NCBI RefSeq assembly: GCF_900129885.1
Contig: NZ_FQXE01000008.1
Span: forward strand, 1-64,000
DNA length: 64,000 nt
From: Pollutimonas bauzanensis
Lineage (GTDB): Bacteria > Pseudomonadota > Gammaproteobacteria > Burkholderiales > Burkholderiaceae_B
Direction of reading: 5' to 3'
The position numbers and the translations under genes are program-made. This document shows positions 40,420-50,664 of this stretch, piece by piece. Below the pieces are notes generated by a model. That model was not told the origin of the DNA. It was given only the letters and a program-made list of their open reading frames with translations, and made no database searches. Position 1 is the first letter of the stretch; the number at the start of each line of letters is the position of its first letter.

Positions 40420-42960
40420 TCAGGAGGCTTTCGGCCGCAGGTCCGGCAAGGGTTCGTGCTGGCGCTCGCCGGACTGGAATTGCTGCCATACTTCCAGCGC
40501 GCGCAAGCGCTGCTTGACCACGGCGTCGATCTTTTCCCGCAAGGCCTGGTCGCCCGCCAGCAGGGCGTCGAAATCGCCTTCCGTCAGCATCAGCAAGCGG
40601 CTGTAGCCCATCGATGTCACCTTGGCTTCGAATTCCATCCCCGCGACCAGCGCCATTTCGCCGAACATTTCGCCCGTCCCCAGTTCGACAGTGGTGTTGT
40701 CGGGCAAGTGGATGGTGACCGCGCCCGATGCCACAAAATACATGACGCGGCTGCGCCCGACCTGCATCCTGATTTCCTGGTCCGGAACCGCCAGGCGCGG
40801 CTTCAACAGCTTGCTGATGGCCTTCAGGGCATCGGGCGACGCGCCTTCGAACATGGGCACGCGCTGGATGAGTTCCTTGGCGCTGATGGCGATATCCAGC
40901 GCGGGACGCTTGTCGATGTGGCTCCAGCGCAGGTCTATCTGCTTGAGCAGGTCCGAATACATTTCGCCGGTGATCAGGAAATGCGCCAGCATGTCGCGGT
41001 AGCGCAAGCGCTCCAGGGCCCGCGCCATGCGGCCCAGGTAGGATTCCTGCAGCCAGTGCGCGAACAAGGGATACTGCAGGTTGAGGGCCTGCAGGGAGGT
41101 CTCCAGCAGCACCAGGCGATGGCGGTGGGCCTGTATGATGGCGGCGGTCGCCTCCGGGCCCAGCAAGGGCTGGATTTCCTTTTCGGCGAAGCGGATCAGG
41201 TGCTGGGCGACGGATCGCTTGCTCATCAGGTTGGCGAAGCGCTTGGCCAGTTCGCGCGCCAGCCAGCCCTGGAAGCCGAACAGGTAGTGCATCCGCAAAG
41301 AAAGGCGGAATGCCGTCGAATAGCGCAAATCGGCCGCGATGGCCGCCTCGAAGCCGGCCACCCCGCCCGAGCGCACCGCGTCGCTCATGCGCTCGGCGCG
41401 CGCCAGCAATGACTCGGCCGTGCGCCAGTCCACCACCTGCGCCTTGAGCGTATCGAAAAACATTTCCTCCTCGCGCGACGCCACCATGGCCAGCCCCATG
41501 GACACTTTCTGGTCGTGCGACAACTGGTTGACCTCGCCGCCGTCCACGCTGGCCTGGGCGGCATCGAAGATCGCATGCACGCGCGCCTGGACGTCGGCGC
41601 CGATATGCTCGTTCTTGGCGATTTCATCCGTCTTGTCGCGCAAGTCCTCCAGCGCCACGACCAGGGCCTGGTTGCGCAGCGTCCGGTCGAAGGGCGACAA
41701 CTGGTCCAGGCGCAGCCTGCGTATCAGCGGCCGCAGGCTGATGCCATTGATGAACAGCGTCATCAGCACAAAGCCGGTGGTCGCCACGGCGATGAACTGG
41801 CGCGCCTCGTAGGGGACGTTGTGCTGCTCGGTCACGGCCAGCGCCAGCGCCAGCGACACCGCGCCGCGCAAGCCGCCCCACCACATGACGATGCGGTAGG
41901 CGCGGCTGACCTTGGTGCCAAAGCGGGTCAGGCCCAGCACCGGCAGCACGCCGAACACCATCACCGCGCGGGCCAGCAGCGTTACCAGGAACACCATCAG
42001 GATCAGCAGCACCTGCATCCAGGAGATCTCGGCCATCATGCGCGGAATCAGCATGGCGGCGAACACGAAAATCAGCGAATTGGCCCAGAAGCCGAACTGC
42101 GACCACGATGCCGACAACTGCTCGAAAGTGGTCGGCGACATGCGGGTGCGGCCGGTCGAGCCCACCACCAGGCCGGCGATCACGGTGGCCACGACGCCGG
42201 ACACGCCCAGGTAATGCTCAGAAATATAAAAGGCCAGGTAAGCCAGGGCCACGGTCAGCGTGATTTCAGCGGTGGGCCAGCCGCGCAGCCAGATGAACAG
42301 GCCGCTGGCTATGCGGCCCATGAGAAAGCCCACCAGGCCGCCTCCCACGAAACTGAACAGGAAGCTGTAGAACACCCGGCCGACCGACAACTGGCCGCCG
42401 CCGTACATCACGGTCAGCAGCACCGAATACAGGGCGATCGAAGCCGCGTCATTGAACAGGGACTCGCCTTCCACCAGGGTGGTCAGCCGCTTGGGCGCGC
42501 CGACTTCGCGGAACACCCCCACCACCGCGACGGGATCGGTGGTGGCCACGATAGCCCCCAGCATCAGGCACACCACTAGGCCATAGCCGGAGACGGCGCT
42601 TAGCGAAAAACCCACAGCGACCGTGCAGACCACCACCGCCACGATAGCCATCATCAGGATGGGCCCGATATCATCCAGCAGGCGGCGCACATTCAGCGCC
42701 AGCGAGGTTTCGAACAAGAGGATGGGAAGGAAAACGAACAGAAAGGTTTCCGATGAAACCTCGAAATGCTGCAGCGAGTCCAGGAAATCGGACATGACCA
42801 TCGGCGCCCAGCTATGCACGTGGATGATCAGCCCGAGAACGAATCCCACGATGGCCAGCAGTATTGAATAGGGCAGGTGCAGGCGCCCGGCTATCGCCGG
42901 CATGAAAGAGACCAGGGCCAGCAAGCCGGCCAGGCCAAACACGATGTGTCCTATTTGCAT
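40420..42960 (-). CDS. CPA1-type cation/proton antiporter with C-terminal cNMP-binding domain
   Basis: An 846-residue protein. The N-terminal 410 residues form a CPA1 antiporter: LLFETSLALNVRRLLDD, AIVATTDPVAVVGVFREVGAPKRL (TDPVAV) and VEGESLFNDAASIALYSVLL with the paired Asp site, and WWGGLRGAVSLALAL. A long helical cytosolic region follows, then a cyclic nucleotide-binding-like domain near the C-terminus (MYFVASGAVTIHLPDNTTVELGTGEMFGEMALV). Similar domain order is seen in SOS1-like Na+/H+ exchangers. I start at 42960 with aagga upstream. Role: Na+ or K+/H+ exchange, perhaps ligand-gated. Confidence 0.87.
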   Translation of the reverse strand: MQIGHIVFGLAGLLALVSFMPAIAGRLHLPYSILLAIVGFVLGLIIHVHSWAPMVMSDFLDSLQHFEVSSETFLFVFLPILLFETSLALNVRRLLDDIGPILMMAIVAVVVCTVAVGFSLSAVSGYGLVVCLMLGAIVATTDPVAVVGVFREVGAPKRLTTLVEGESLFNDAASIALYSVLLTVMYGGGQLSVGRVFYSFLFSFVGGGLVGFLMGRIASGLFIWLRGWPTAEITLTVALAYLAFYISEHYLGVSGVVATVIAGLVVGSTGRTRMSPTTFEQLSASWSQFGFWANSLIFVFAAMLIPRMMAEISWMQVLLILMVFLVTLLARAVMVFGVLPVLGLTRFGTKVSRAYRIVMWWGGLRGAVSLALALAVTEQHNVPYEARQFIAVATTGFVLMTLFINGISLRPLIRRLRLDQLSPFDRTLRNQALVVALEDLRDKTDEIAKNEHIGADVQARVHAIFDAAQASVDGGEVNQLSHDQKVSMGLAMVASREEEMFFDTLKAQVVDWRTAESLLARAERMSDAVRSGGVAGFEAAIAADLRYSTAFRLSLRMHYLFGFQGWLARELAKRFANLMSKRSVAQHLIRFAEKEIQPLLGPEATAAIIQAHRHRLVLLETSLQALNLQYPLFAHWLQESYLGRMARALERLRYRDMLAHFLITGEMYSDLLKQIDLRWSHIDKRPALDIAISAKELIQRVPMFEGASPDALKAISKLLKPRLAVPDQEIRMQVGRSRVMYFVASGAVTIHLPDNTTVELGTGEMFGEMALVAGMEFEAKVTSMGYSRLLMLTEGDFDALLAGDQALREKIDAVVKQRLRALEVWQQFQSGERQHEPLPDLRPKAS

Positions 42961-43093
42961 GTCGCTTTCCTTGCTGCACAATTTTACGCAGTCCAAGGAT
43001 ATCTTTTTTTTCGCCGATTTTTAGCGGCGGCGGAATTTTTTTTGCCGCCGGGCCGTCCCAAGGCAAAAACGCCCCCTTGGGGATGAGCCCGGA

Positions 43094-43123
43094 CACAGGA
43101 CAGTCCCTGCGGACTGTCCTGTG
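43094..43123. repeat. Perfect 13-base inverted repeat
   Basis: CACAGGACAGTCC (43094-43106), ctgc loop, GGACTGTCCTGTG (43111-43123). There is no U run. The shape suggests an interspersed REP-like element or a structured RNA; only one copy is present in this window. Confidence 0.6.
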
Positions 43124-43211
43124 CCTTGCGAATCCGAGCGGCATGCAGGCCGCGAGGCGGACAGCAAGCCGCGTAAGCGGTGAAGCGTGGGGGCATTATT
43201 TTCTGCCGCCC

Positions 43212-43240
43212 AAAAAAAACGGGACACCTGATGGTGTCCC
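43212..43240 (-). terminator. Intrinsic terminator downstream of dctA
   Basis: On the minus strand GGGACACC (43240-43233), atca, GGTGTCCC (43228-43221), then G and a run of eight U residues. It lies about 190 bases after the dctA stop. Confidence 0.8.
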
Positions 43241-43432
43241 ATAAACATCCGCTTCAAAAGGGAGGGGAAGAGGAGAAGCCGAAGCGGACGATAGACCAAT
43301 GGCTCGCGCATCGCACAGCAAAGTCATTGTCTATATGAGTTAGTGCGTAGTGATGAGAATAAGTTCGCCCCATAAGCCGGAAAGGTGTAAAAAACTATGT
43401 CGATACAAAGGCTTACGAGGCCAAGGATAAGC

Positions 43433-44800
43433 TTAGGCGACGATGGCCGCGCCTTCGGCTTGCGGCGCCTGGCTCGCGGCATGCCTGGCGTCGGCGGGGG
43501 CCGGCGGCGCGGCGCCTTCCAGGACGGCGGCCAATTGCGCCTTGTCCAGTTCACCTTCCCAGCGCGCCACCACGATAGTCGCCACCGCATTGCCCACCAG
43601 ATTGGTCAGCGCCCGGCATTCCGACATGAAACGGTCCACCCCCAGGATCAGCGCCATGCCGGCCACCGGCACCGACGGCACCACCGACAGCGTCGCCGCC
43701 AGGGTGATGAAGCCCGCGCCGGTAATGCCGGCGGCGCCTTTGGAACTCAGCATGGCCACCAGCAGCAACAGTATCTGGTCGCCGAGCGACAAAGGGATAT
43801 CGGTGGCCTGGGCGATGAACAGCGCCGCCAGAGTCATATAGATGTTGGTGCCGTCCAGGTTGAACGAATAGCCCGTCGGAATGACCAGGCCCACCACCGG
43901 CTTGGAACAGCCGCCTTTTTCCATTTTTTCCATCAGCGTGGGCAAGGCCGCCTCGGAAGAACTGGTGCCCAGCACCAGCAGCAATTCCTCGCGGATGTAG
44001 CGTATCAGCTTCAGTATGGAAAAGCCGTTGTAGCGCGCCACGGCTCCCAGCACCACCAGCACGAACAAGAGCGAGGTCAGGTAAAAGGTGCCGACCAGCA
44101 TGGCCAGGTTGGCAATCGCGCCGATGCCGTATTTGCCTATGGTAAAGGCCATGGCGCCGAAGGCGCCTATGGGGGCCGCCTTCATCAATATGGCCACCAT
44201 TTTGAAGAACGCCGCCGAGACCGATTGCAGGAAATCGAGCACCACGATGCCGCGGTCGCCCACTGCGCCCAGCGCAATGCCGAACAGCACCGAGAAGAAC
44301 AGCACCTGCAGGATGTCGCCGCTGGAGAACGCGCCCACGACGGTGTTGGGGATGATATTCATCAGGAAGCCGGTCAGCGTCTGCTCATGCGCCTTGGCGG
44401 AATACTGGGCGACCGCGCTGGCGTCCAGGGACGCGGGCGAAATATGCAGGCCATTCCCGGGCTGCACCACATTGGCGACCACCAGGCCGATGACCAGCGC
44501 CAGGGTGGAGAAGGTCAGGAAATAGGCCATGGCCTTGCCGACCACGCGCCCCACCTTCTGCAGGTCGCGCATGGCGGCGATGCCGGTGGACACGGTCAGG
44601 AAGATCACCGGAGCGATGATCATTTTGACCAGCTTGATGAAGGCATCGCCCAGCGGCTTCATGTCAGTGCCCAGGCTGGGATAGAAATACCCCAGCAGGA
44701 TGCCGATGGTGATGGCCGCCAGTACCTGCACGTACAGGATATGGTGGATTTTTTTCTTGGGCGCAGGCATCTGCGCAGTGCTGCCGGGAAGAACTATCAT
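43433..44800 (-). CDS. dctA: C4-dicarboxylate:cation symporter DctA
   Basis: A 455-residue DAACS-family symporter for succinate, fumarate and malate. Family segments include [40 protein letters not shown] (the serine-rich re-entrant loop), [26 protein letters not shown] and [32 protein letters not shown]. The acidic Asp/Asn substrate site in the last segment is kept. The ATG at 44800 has agggga upstream. A sigma-54 promoter and DctD-like sites lie upstream, and the divergent dctB-dctD pair adjoins it, which settles dctA over glutamate transporters. Confidence 0.93.
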   Translation of the reverse strand: MIVLPGSTAQMPAPKKKIHHILYVQVLAAITIGILLGYFYPSLGTDMKPLGDAFIKLVKMIIAPVIFLTVSTGIAAMRDLQKVGRVVGKAMAYFLTFSTLALVIGLVVANVVQPGNGLHISPASLDASAVAQYSAKAHEQTLTGFLMNIIPNTVVGAFSSGDILQVLFFSVLFGIALGAVGDRGIVVLDFLQSVSAAFFKMVAILMKAAPIGAFGAMAFTIGKYGIGAIANLAMLVGTFYLTSLLFVLVVLGAVARYNGFSILKLIRYIREELLLVLGTSSSEAALPTLMEKMEKGGCSKPVVGLVIPTGYSFNLDGTNIYMTLAALFIAQATDIPLSLGDQILLLLVAMLSSKGAAGITGAGFITLAATLSVVPSVPVAGMALILGVDRFMSECRALTNLVGNAVATIVVARWEGELDKAQLAAVLEGAAPPAPADARHAASQAPQAEGAAIVA

Positions 44801-44919
44801 TGGGTTGTCCCCTATCTGCGGCGCCCCCGCTGCTCATGAGCCGATGGCATTGCGGACGCCTTGTTTTACATGGGAGATGCCGCAACGGCGCAATGACGGC
44901 GGCACATCGCGTACCCTTC

Positions 44920-44934
44920 GCAATTGGCATGCCA
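44920..44934 (-). promoter_or_regulatory. Sigma-54 promoter of dctA
   Basis: On the minus strand TGGCATGCCAATTGC matches TGGCACGN4TTGC with one mismatch; the GG and GC doublets have the exact -24/-12 spacing. It predicts a start near 44909, giving a leader of about 110 bases. Confidence 0.85.
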
Positions 44935-45016
44935 ATTCGCTGGCCAACCGAGAAAACCCTAAGCCCTTGAAAATAAAACGAATTAGAATTCAGAAATATG
45001 CCGCCTGGAATTTCCA

Positions 45017-45064
45017 TGCGGAAATCCGCCAAAATCAGCCGCAACTCGTGCGATAATCCGCACA
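45017..45064. promoter_or_regulatory. Two DctD-like upstream activator sites
   Basis: TGCGGAAATCCGCC (45017-45030) and CGTGCGATAATCCGCACA (45047-45064) are close to the palindromic TGTGCGGN4CCGCACA-type sites bound by DctD in rhizobia. Their centres are about 32 bases apart, near three helical turns, and they lie 85-140 bases upstream of the dctA sigma-54 promoter. Confidence 0.7.
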
Positions 45065-45086
45065 AAATCCCTAGCCCCTGTCGCCC

Positions 45087-46934
45087 ATGTCCGCCGTCAT
45101 CCCCATTTCCAATGCCCGCAAGCGCTACGCGTGGCGCGCCTTTGCGCTGCTGGCGGCGGCCCTGCTGGCGCTGGCGTTCTGGGCCGGCGGGCGCGTAGGC
45201 CGCGATGCCGCCCGCGCCGATACGCTGGCGCGCGCGCGCAGTTCGGCCGAGCTCAAGGTCCTGTCGCTGCTCAGCGAACTGCAACGGCAACGCTTCCTGC
45301 CGCTGGTCCTGGCCGGCGACGAGCAACTGGCCAATGTCTTGCGCAGCCGCGACCCGGACCTCATCGCCAAGCTGAACCTCAAGCTGGAAGCCTTGAACCA
45401 GGCCACCGGCGCCTCGGTCATCTACCTGCTGGATACACGCGGCGTCGGCATTGCCGCCAGCAACTGGCGGGAACCCACCAGCTTCATTGGCTCCGATTAC
45501 AGCTTCCGGCCCTACTTTCAGAAAGGCATGAGCGAAGGCGCCGCGGAACATTTCGCGCTGGGCAACGTGAGCCTGCAACCTGGCTTGTATCTGACCCGCC
45601 GCATAGGGCGGGCGGACCGGCCGCTGGGCGTGATCGCCGTCAAAGTGGGATTCGATGCACTGGAAGAGAACTGGCGCCGCTTTCCCGATACGGTATTCGT
45701 TGCCGACGAGCACGGCGTGGTCCTGCTGAGCTCCGAACCCGCCTGGCGCTTCATGACCCTGGCTCCGCTGTCGGCCGAGGAACGCGGGCGGCTGCGCGAC
45801 AGCCTGCAGTTCGGCAAGGCGCCGCTCGAACCACTGCCGCTGCTGGCGGCGGCGGACGCCCCGCGCGTGGCCGACGCCCGCGAGATTTCGGCCTCGTTGC
45901 CGGGCGTGCAGTCCAGCCAGCCTTATCTGCATATCGCGCAGGCGGTGCCCAGCACCGCCTGGACTTTCCATATACTGGCCCCCGGCGAGGCCGCCCAGGC
46001 CCGCGCCGCGGCGCTGGGCCGGGCCACCGCAATGCTGCTGGCGCTGTGCCTGCTGTTTGCCGCCGGCCTGTTGCTGTACCGCAGCCAGCGCGCGCGCAAC
46101 GCCGCCGCCGTGCGCGCAGCGGCCCGGATAGAACTGGAAGAAACCGTCCAGGCGCGCACGGCGCAACTGCGCGCCACCAACCGCCAGCTGCAATCGGAAA
46201 TGGAAGACCGCTGGCGCGCGGAGACCAAGCTGCAGAAAGCCCAGGATGAATTGGTGCAGGCCAACAAGCTGGCTTTCCTGGGCCAGATCGCCGCGGGCGT
46301 AGCGCACGAAATCAACCAGCCGGTGGCGGCCATCCGCAGCTATGCCGACAATGCCGAGGTCTATCTGGACCGCGGCCAGGCCGGTCCCGCGCGCGCCAAT
46401 CTGCGCGCCATCGCCGAACTGACCCAGCGCCTGGGCCGCATCACGGATGAATTGCGCACCTTCTCGCGCAAGGCGGCACGCTCGGTCGGCCCGACGGCGA
46501 TCGAGCCCGCCATCGATGGCGCCTTGATCCTGGTCAGCGGCCAGTTGCGCCGCCAGGGCCTGCAATTGCGCCGCGGCCCCGTCCCCGCGGGGCTGGCCGC
46601 GATGGCCGAACAAGGGCGGCTGGAACAAATTCTGGTCAATCTGCTGCAGAACGCGATCGAGGCTCTGGCCGGGCGCGCCGACGGCGCCATCGACATTTCC
46701 GTGGCCGACGACGGCCAGCAGGTGAATCTGTGCGTGCGCGACAACGGCCCCGGCATAGCGCCTGACATCATGGCCGCGCTCTTTACCCCCTTCGTGACGA
46801 GCAAGTCCAGCGGGCTGGGCCTGGGCCTGCTTATTTCCCGCGATATCGCCGCCGACTTCGGCGGCGCGCTGCGGGTCGACAGCCGCCCCGGCGACACCCG
46901 CTTCACGCTTTCTTTGAACAAGGCGCCGCAATGA
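45087..46934 (+). CDS. dctB: C4-dicarboxylate sensor histidine kinase DctB
   Basis: A 615-residue membrane sensor kinase. Helix 1 (about 16-34) and helix 2 (about 312-332) flank a periplasmic double-Cache/PAS domain, where [23 protein letters not shown] and GLYLTRRIG correspond to the succinate-binding pocket of DctB. A coiled coil ([20 protein letters not shown] region) leads to the HisKA domain with [21 protein letters not shown] (phosphorylated His) and the HATPase domain ([23 protein letters not shown]). It overlaps dctD by four bases, forming a two-component operon divergent from its target dctA. Confidence 0.93.
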   Translation: MSAVIPISNARKRYAWRAFALLAAALLALAFWAGGRVGRDAARADTLARARSSAELKVLSLLSELQRQRFLPLVLAGDEQLANVLRSRDPDLIAKLNLKLEALNQATGASVIYLLDTRGVGIAASNWREPTSFIGSDYSFRPYFQKGMSEGAAEHFALGNVSLQPGLYLTRRIGRADRPLGVIAVKVGFDALEENWRRFPDTVFVADEHGVVLLSSEPAWRFMTLAPLSAEERGRLRDSLQFGKAPLEPLPLLAAADAPRVADAREISASLPGVQSSQPYLHIAQAVPSTAWTFHILAPGEAAQARAAALGRATAMLLALCLLFAAGLLLYRSQRARNAAAVRAAARIELEETVQARTAQLRATNRQLQSEMEDRWRAETKLQKAQDELVQANKLAFLGQIAAGVAHEINQPVAAIRSYADNAEVYLDRGQAGPARANLRAIAELTQRLGRITDELRTFSRKAARSVGPTAIEPAIDGALILVSGQLRRQGLQLRRGPVPAGLAAMAEQGRLEQILVNLLQNAIEALAGRADGAIDISVADDGQQVNLCVRDNGPGIAPDIMAALFTPFVTSKSSGLGLGLLISRDIAADFGGALRVDSRPGDTRFTLSLNKAPQ

Positions 46935-48313
46935 CCGATGCTCCAACCTATGCCCCCGCCAGCGGCGGACTGGTGGTTTTCGTCGATGATGACGACGCGC
47001 TGCGCAGCGCCAATGCCCAGACCCTGGAGCTGGGCGGGCTGGATGTCAGGCCCCTGCCCTCCGCGCAGGCCGCGCTGGACTATGTGCGGCATGGCTTCGA
47101 GGGCGTCGTCGTCACCGACATCCGCATGCCCGTTATCGACGGCCTGCAATTGTTCCGGCAACTGCGGGAACGCGACCCTGAACTGCCCGTCATCCTGATC
47201 ACCGGCCACGGCGATATCGCCATGGCCGTCGACGCCCTGCGCCAGGGCGCCTATGATTTCATCGCCAAGCCATATCCCGCCGAACGGCTGCTGGCCACCG
47301 TGCGCCATGCCCTGGAAGAACGCCGGCTGGTATTGGAGAACCGCAGGCTGCGCGCCGCCGCCGACAGCGCGGACGACGGCTTGCCGCTGATCGGCGAAAC
47401 CCCCGTCATGCAAAGGCTGCGCGAAACGCTGCGCCATCTGGCCAATGCCGATGTCGACGTGCTCATCGAAGGCGAGACCGGAACGGGCAAGGAAGTGGTG
47501 GCCAGCGCGCTGCACCAGTGGAGCCGGCGACGCGGCCACCCATTGGTGGCGATCAACTGCGGCGCGCTGCCCGAGAGCGTGGTGGAAAGCGAACTGTTCG
47601 GCCATGAAGCGGGGGCTTTCACGGGCGCGCAGCGCAAGCGCGTAGGCCGCATCGAGCATGCCAACGGCGGCACGCTGTTCCTGGACGAAATCGAAAGCAT
47701 GCCGCCCTCGCTGCAAGTGCGCCTGCTGCGGGTGCTGGAAGCGCGCGAGATTTCGCCGCTGGGCAGCAACGAGACGCGGCCCGTGGACGTGCGCGTGCTG
47801 GCGGCCGTCAAGGTCGACCTGAGCGATCCCGCCCAGCGCGGCGATTTCCGCGAAGATTTGTTCCACCGCCTCAACGTCGTAACGGTGCGCGTGCCGCCGC
47901 TGCGCGAGCGGCGCGAGGATATCCGCCTGCTGTTCGCCTATTTCCTGGCCAAGGCGGCCGCCCGCTTCAAGGTGCCCATGCCAGATGTCGGCGACCATGT
48001 CCACCGGCATCTGGCCAGCCATCACTGGCCCGGCAATGTGCGGGAATTGGGGCATTTCGCGGAACGGGTGGCGCTGGGTGTGGAAACGCCCGGGCTCGGC
48101 GCCGCGGCGAAGGCGGCCGGCCCCGGGCAGTTGAGCCTGCCGCAGCGCATCGAGCGCTACGAGGCGGAACTGATACGCGAGGCCCTGACGGCGCACCGCG
48201 GAGAAATCCGCGCCACCATAGAAGCGCTAGGCATCCCGCGCAAGACCTTCTACGACAAACTGCAGCGCCATGGCATCGAGCGCAATGCCTTCCTGCCGGA
48301 TGAAGGCAAGTGA
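46931..48313 (+). CDS. dctD: Sigma-54-dependent response regulator DctD
   Basis: A 460-residue NtrC-type regulator: receiver domain with FVDDDDALR and [12 protein letters not shown] (phosphorylated Asp), central AAA+ domain with [11 protein letters not shown] (Walker A), [10 protein letters not shown] (sigma-54 contact) and [12 protein letters not shown] (Walker B), and C-terminal Fis-type helix-turn-helix [25 protein letters not shown]. It should bind the palindromes upstream of dctA and activate the -24/-12 promoter on DctB phosphorylation. Confidence 0.94.
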   Translation: MTDAPTYAPASGGLVVFVDDDDALRSANAQTLELGGLDVRPLPSAQAALDYVRHGFEGVVVTDIRMPVIDGLQLFRQLRERDPELPVILITGHGDIAMAVDALRQGAYDFIAKPYPAERLLATVRHALEERRLVLENRRLRAAADSADDGLPLIGETPVMQRLRETLRHLANADVDVLIEGETGTGKEVVASALHQWSRRRGHPLVAINCGALPESVVESELFGHEAGAFTGAQRKRVGRIEHANGGTLFLDEIESMPPSLQVRLLRVLEAREISPLGSNETRPVDVRVLAAVKVDLSDPAQRGDFREDLFHRLNVVTVRVPPLRERREDIRLLFAYFLAKAAARFKVPMPDVGDHVHRHLASHHWPGNVRELGHFAERVALGVETPGLGAAAKAAGPGQLSLPQRIERYEAELIREALTAHRGEIRATIEALGIPRKTFYDKLQRHGIERNAFLPDEGK

Positions 48314-48345
48314 AGGCGCCCGGCGCGCCCCGGGCAGCCCAAACC

Positions 48346-49230
48346 TCAGGCGGCCAGGGCCAGGCGCAGTTTCTTGAAGGCGGCGGTTTCGATCTGGCGT
48401 ATGCGTTCGGCCGATACGCCGAATTCGGCGGCCAGGTCGTGCAAAGTGGCGCCGCCGTCATCCTGCAGCCAGCGGGCCTGGACGATGCGGCGCGAGCGCG
48501 CATCCAGGCTTTCAATGGCGTCGGTCAGGCCGGAGCCCTGCAGGGAATCCAGGGCGCGGCGCTCCAGCACGCGGGAAGGCTCCTGGTGCCCCTCGTCAGA
48601 CAAATATGAGATGGGCGCGTAGCTGTCGTCATCGTCGCCCGGCGCTTCGAGCGCCATTTCGCGGCCCGACATGCGCACTTCCATTTCGCTGACATCTTCC
48701 GGCCGCACATTCAATTCGCGCGCGATGCTGCTGACCTGTTCGGGGTCCAGCGTCTGGCCGTCGGGGCGCATGCGGCGCAAGTTGAAGAACAGCTTGCGCT
48801 GCGCCTTGGTGGTGGCGACCTTTACCAGGCGCCAGTTGCGCACAATATATTCATGGATTTCCGCCTTGATCCAGTGCACCGCGAACGACACCAGCCTTAC
48901 CCCGCGTTCGGGGTCAAAGCGTTTGACGGCCTTCATCAGCCCCACATTGCCTTCCTGGATAAGGTCGGCATGGGCCAGGCCATACCCCAGGTACTGCCTG
49001 GCGATGGAAACCACCAGGCGCAAATGCGATGTGATGAGCTGCCGGGCGGCGTCGAGATCTGATTCATCGCGCAAACGCTTGCCCAAAGCCAGTTCCTGCT
49101 CGTGTGTGAGCATGGGCAAACGATTGACAGCGCTGATGTAGGCCTCGATCGTGCCTAGAGCACCAGGATTGGAAATAGCCATGGCCAATTGATGATTGGA
49201 CAAAGCCAGGGATTGCGTACTGTGAGTCAT
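48346..49230 (-). CDS. rpoH: RNA polymerase heat-shock sigma factor sigma-32
   Basis: A 294-residue group 3-like sigma factor. Region 2 has LRLVVSIARQYLGYGLAHADLIQEGNVGLMKAVKRFDPERGVRL; the RpoH box KAQRKLFFNLRRM is diagnostic of sigma-32; region 4.2 is LHDLAAEFGVSAERIRQIETAAFKKLR. It directs heat-shock transcription. A perfect CIRCE operator lies 40 bases upstream of the start codon, so HrcA repression can be expected. It is convergent with dctD. Confidence 0.95.
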   Translation of the reverse strand: MTHSTQSLALSNHQLAMAISNPGALGTIEAYISAVNRLPMLTHEQELALGKRLRDESDLDAARQLITSHLRLVVSIARQYLGYGLAHADLIQEGNVGLMKAVKRFDPERGVRLVSFAVHWIKAEIHEYIVRNWRLVKVATTKAQRKLFFNLRRMRPDGQTLDPEQVSSIARELNVRPEDVSEMEVRMSGREMALEAPGDDDDSYAPISYLSDEGHQEPSRVLERRALDSLQGSGLTDAIESLDARSRRIVQARWLQDDGGATLHDLAAEFGVSAERIRQIETAAFKKLRLALAA

Positions 49231-49269
49231 CAGATAAACAGTCCTCGTGGAAAATGACGTTGTCTAATA

Positions 49270-49296
49270 TTAGCACTCCGGATGCCGGAGTGCTAA
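49270..49296. promoter_or_regulatory. Perfect CIRCE (HrcA) operator of rpoH
   Basis: TTAGCACTC, nine bases, GAGTGCTAA: an exact match to the CIRCE consensus bound by the heat-shock repressor HrcA. It ends 40 bases upstream of the rpoH ATG on the minus strand. CIRCE in front of rpoH has been described for betaproteobacteria. Confidence 0.95.
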
Positions 49297-49466
49297 TGCT
49301 TAATGATGGCCCGGAGCGCTTATGCCGTTAAGATGCCGAATTCTTCAAAAAGTTCACCTTTTGGGTGCTTTTCATGCCTGTTTCATACAAAAAGAGGCAA
49401 ATATCGTGCCACGCAAACCGCCGCGTCCGTTTAAAATAGCCCTCATTCACCCACGGAGAACCGACT

Positions 49467-50615
49467 ATGTTGCTCAAAATGCTTGCCACTACTGCGATCC
49501 TGCTCGCCGCGCTCGGCGCCGGCCCCGCGGCGGCCCAGGTCAAGGTAGGCGTGGTCACGTCGGCGACCGGCCCGACCGCGATGGTAGGCATCCCGCAAAA
49601 GAATACCGTGGCGCTGCTGCCCGGGAAAATAGGCGATCTGGCGGTGGAGTACATCTCGCTCGACGACGCCAGCGATCCCACCCAGTCGGTCACCATTTTC
49701 AAGAAGCTGATCACTGAAGAGAAGGTCGACGCGATCATCGGGCCCACCGGCTCGCCCAACGCCATGGCCGTCATCCAGTTTGTCGCCGAGTCCGGCACGC
49801 CCATGCTCTCGCCCGTGGGCACCGCATCCGTCATCCTGCCCATGACCCCCGAAAAGAAATGGGTCTTCAAGACGACACAGAACGACGACCTCATCGCCAA
49901 GGCGCTGGTGGGCCATATGGCCGCTGCGGGCGTCAAGACCGCGGCCTTCATCGGCTTCAACGACGCCTACGGTGAAAACTGGCTGAAGGTCTTCACCGGC
50001 CTGGCCGGGCAGAACCACATCAAGATCGTGGCGGTCGAGCGCTACCAGCGTTCCGACAATTCCGTCACCGGCCAGGCCCTGAAAGTGCTGGCCGCCAAGC
50101 CCGACGCGGTACTGATCGCCGGCACCGGCACGGCCGCCGTGCTGCCGCAAGCCACCTTGGCCAAGCAGGGCTACAAAGGCCAGTTCTACCAGACCCATGG
50201 CGCCGCGCTGCCGGCTTTCCTGAAGCTGGGCGGCAAGGACGTGGAAGGCACCATACTGGCGGCCGGCCTGATGCTCGTGCTGCCTGAAATCGCCGACAGC
50301 AATCCGTCCAGAAAAATAGCGCAGGACTATATTGAACGCTATACCAAGAGGTACGGCAGCGCCCCGGCGACTTTCGGCGCCAATGTCTTCGACGCGGGCC
50401 TGCTGCTGGAACAGGCCATACCCCAAGCTGAAAAAGCGGCCAGGCCCGGCACCCCGGAATTCCGCAGCGCCCTGCGCGACGCCCTGGAAAAAACCCACGA
50501 GCTGGTGGCAACGCAAGGCGTCTACAACATGAGCCCGCAAGACCACAGCGGCTTCGATGACCGCGGCCGCGAACTGATCACCGTCAAAGACGGCCAATGG
50601 CGGCTATTGAAATAG
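49467..50615 (+). CDS. Periplasmic branched-chain-amino-acid-type ABC substrate-binding protein
   Basis: A 382-residue LivJ/LivK-type periplasmic binding protein. The N-terminus (MLLKMLATTAILLAALGAGPAAA) is a signal peptide; the mature protein has VKVGVVTSATGPTAMVGIPQKN, VDAIIGPTGSPNAMAV and IGFNDAYGENWLKVF, the ligand-binding type 1 fold. No permease or ATPase genes are adjacent, so it is an orphan binding protein whose partner lies elsewhere. The ligand could be an amino acid, amide or aromatic acid. Confidence 0.88.
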   Translation: MLLKMLATTAILLAALGAGPAAAQVKVGVVTSATGPTAMVGIPQKNTVALLPGKIGDLAVEYISLDDASDPTQSVTIFKKLITEEKVDAIIGPTGSPNAMAVIQFVAESGTPMLSPVGTASVILPMTPEKKWVFKTTQNDDLIAKALVGHMAAAGVKTAAFIGFNDAYGENWLKVFTGLAGQNHIKIVAVERYQRSDNSVTGQALKVLAAKPDAVLIAGTGTAAVLPQATLAKQGYKGQFYQTHGAALPAFLKLGGKDVEGTILAAGLMLVLPEIADSNPSRKIAQDYIERYTKRYGSAPATFGANVFDAGLLLEQAIPQAEKAARPGTPEFRSALRDALEKTHELVATQGVYNMSPQDHSGFDDRGRELITVKDGQWRLLK

Positions 50616-50664
50616 GCCGGGCCAGCGCCCAAGCCCAGGGCGCGCCATCGTCCCGCCCGCCCGC

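Larger units (their letters stand above)
42961..43432. other. Intergenic region with two strong inverted repeats
   Basis: This 472-base gap contains no gene I can support. It has poly-T/poly-A runs near 43006-43050, a 13-base perfect inverted repeat at 43094-43123 and a terminator-like hairpin at 43212-43240, both listed separately. Confidence 0.6.

Noticed and set aside
43433-44800. Glutamate/aspartate symporter GltP
   Set aside because: The sigma-54 promoter, DctD sites and adjoining dctBD operon favour dctA.
44664-46946. 760-residue frame on the minus strand
   Set aside because: Complementary to dctB, which has clear kinase motifs. The frame shows no domain and is rich in Gln/Arg/Gly, as shadow frames are.
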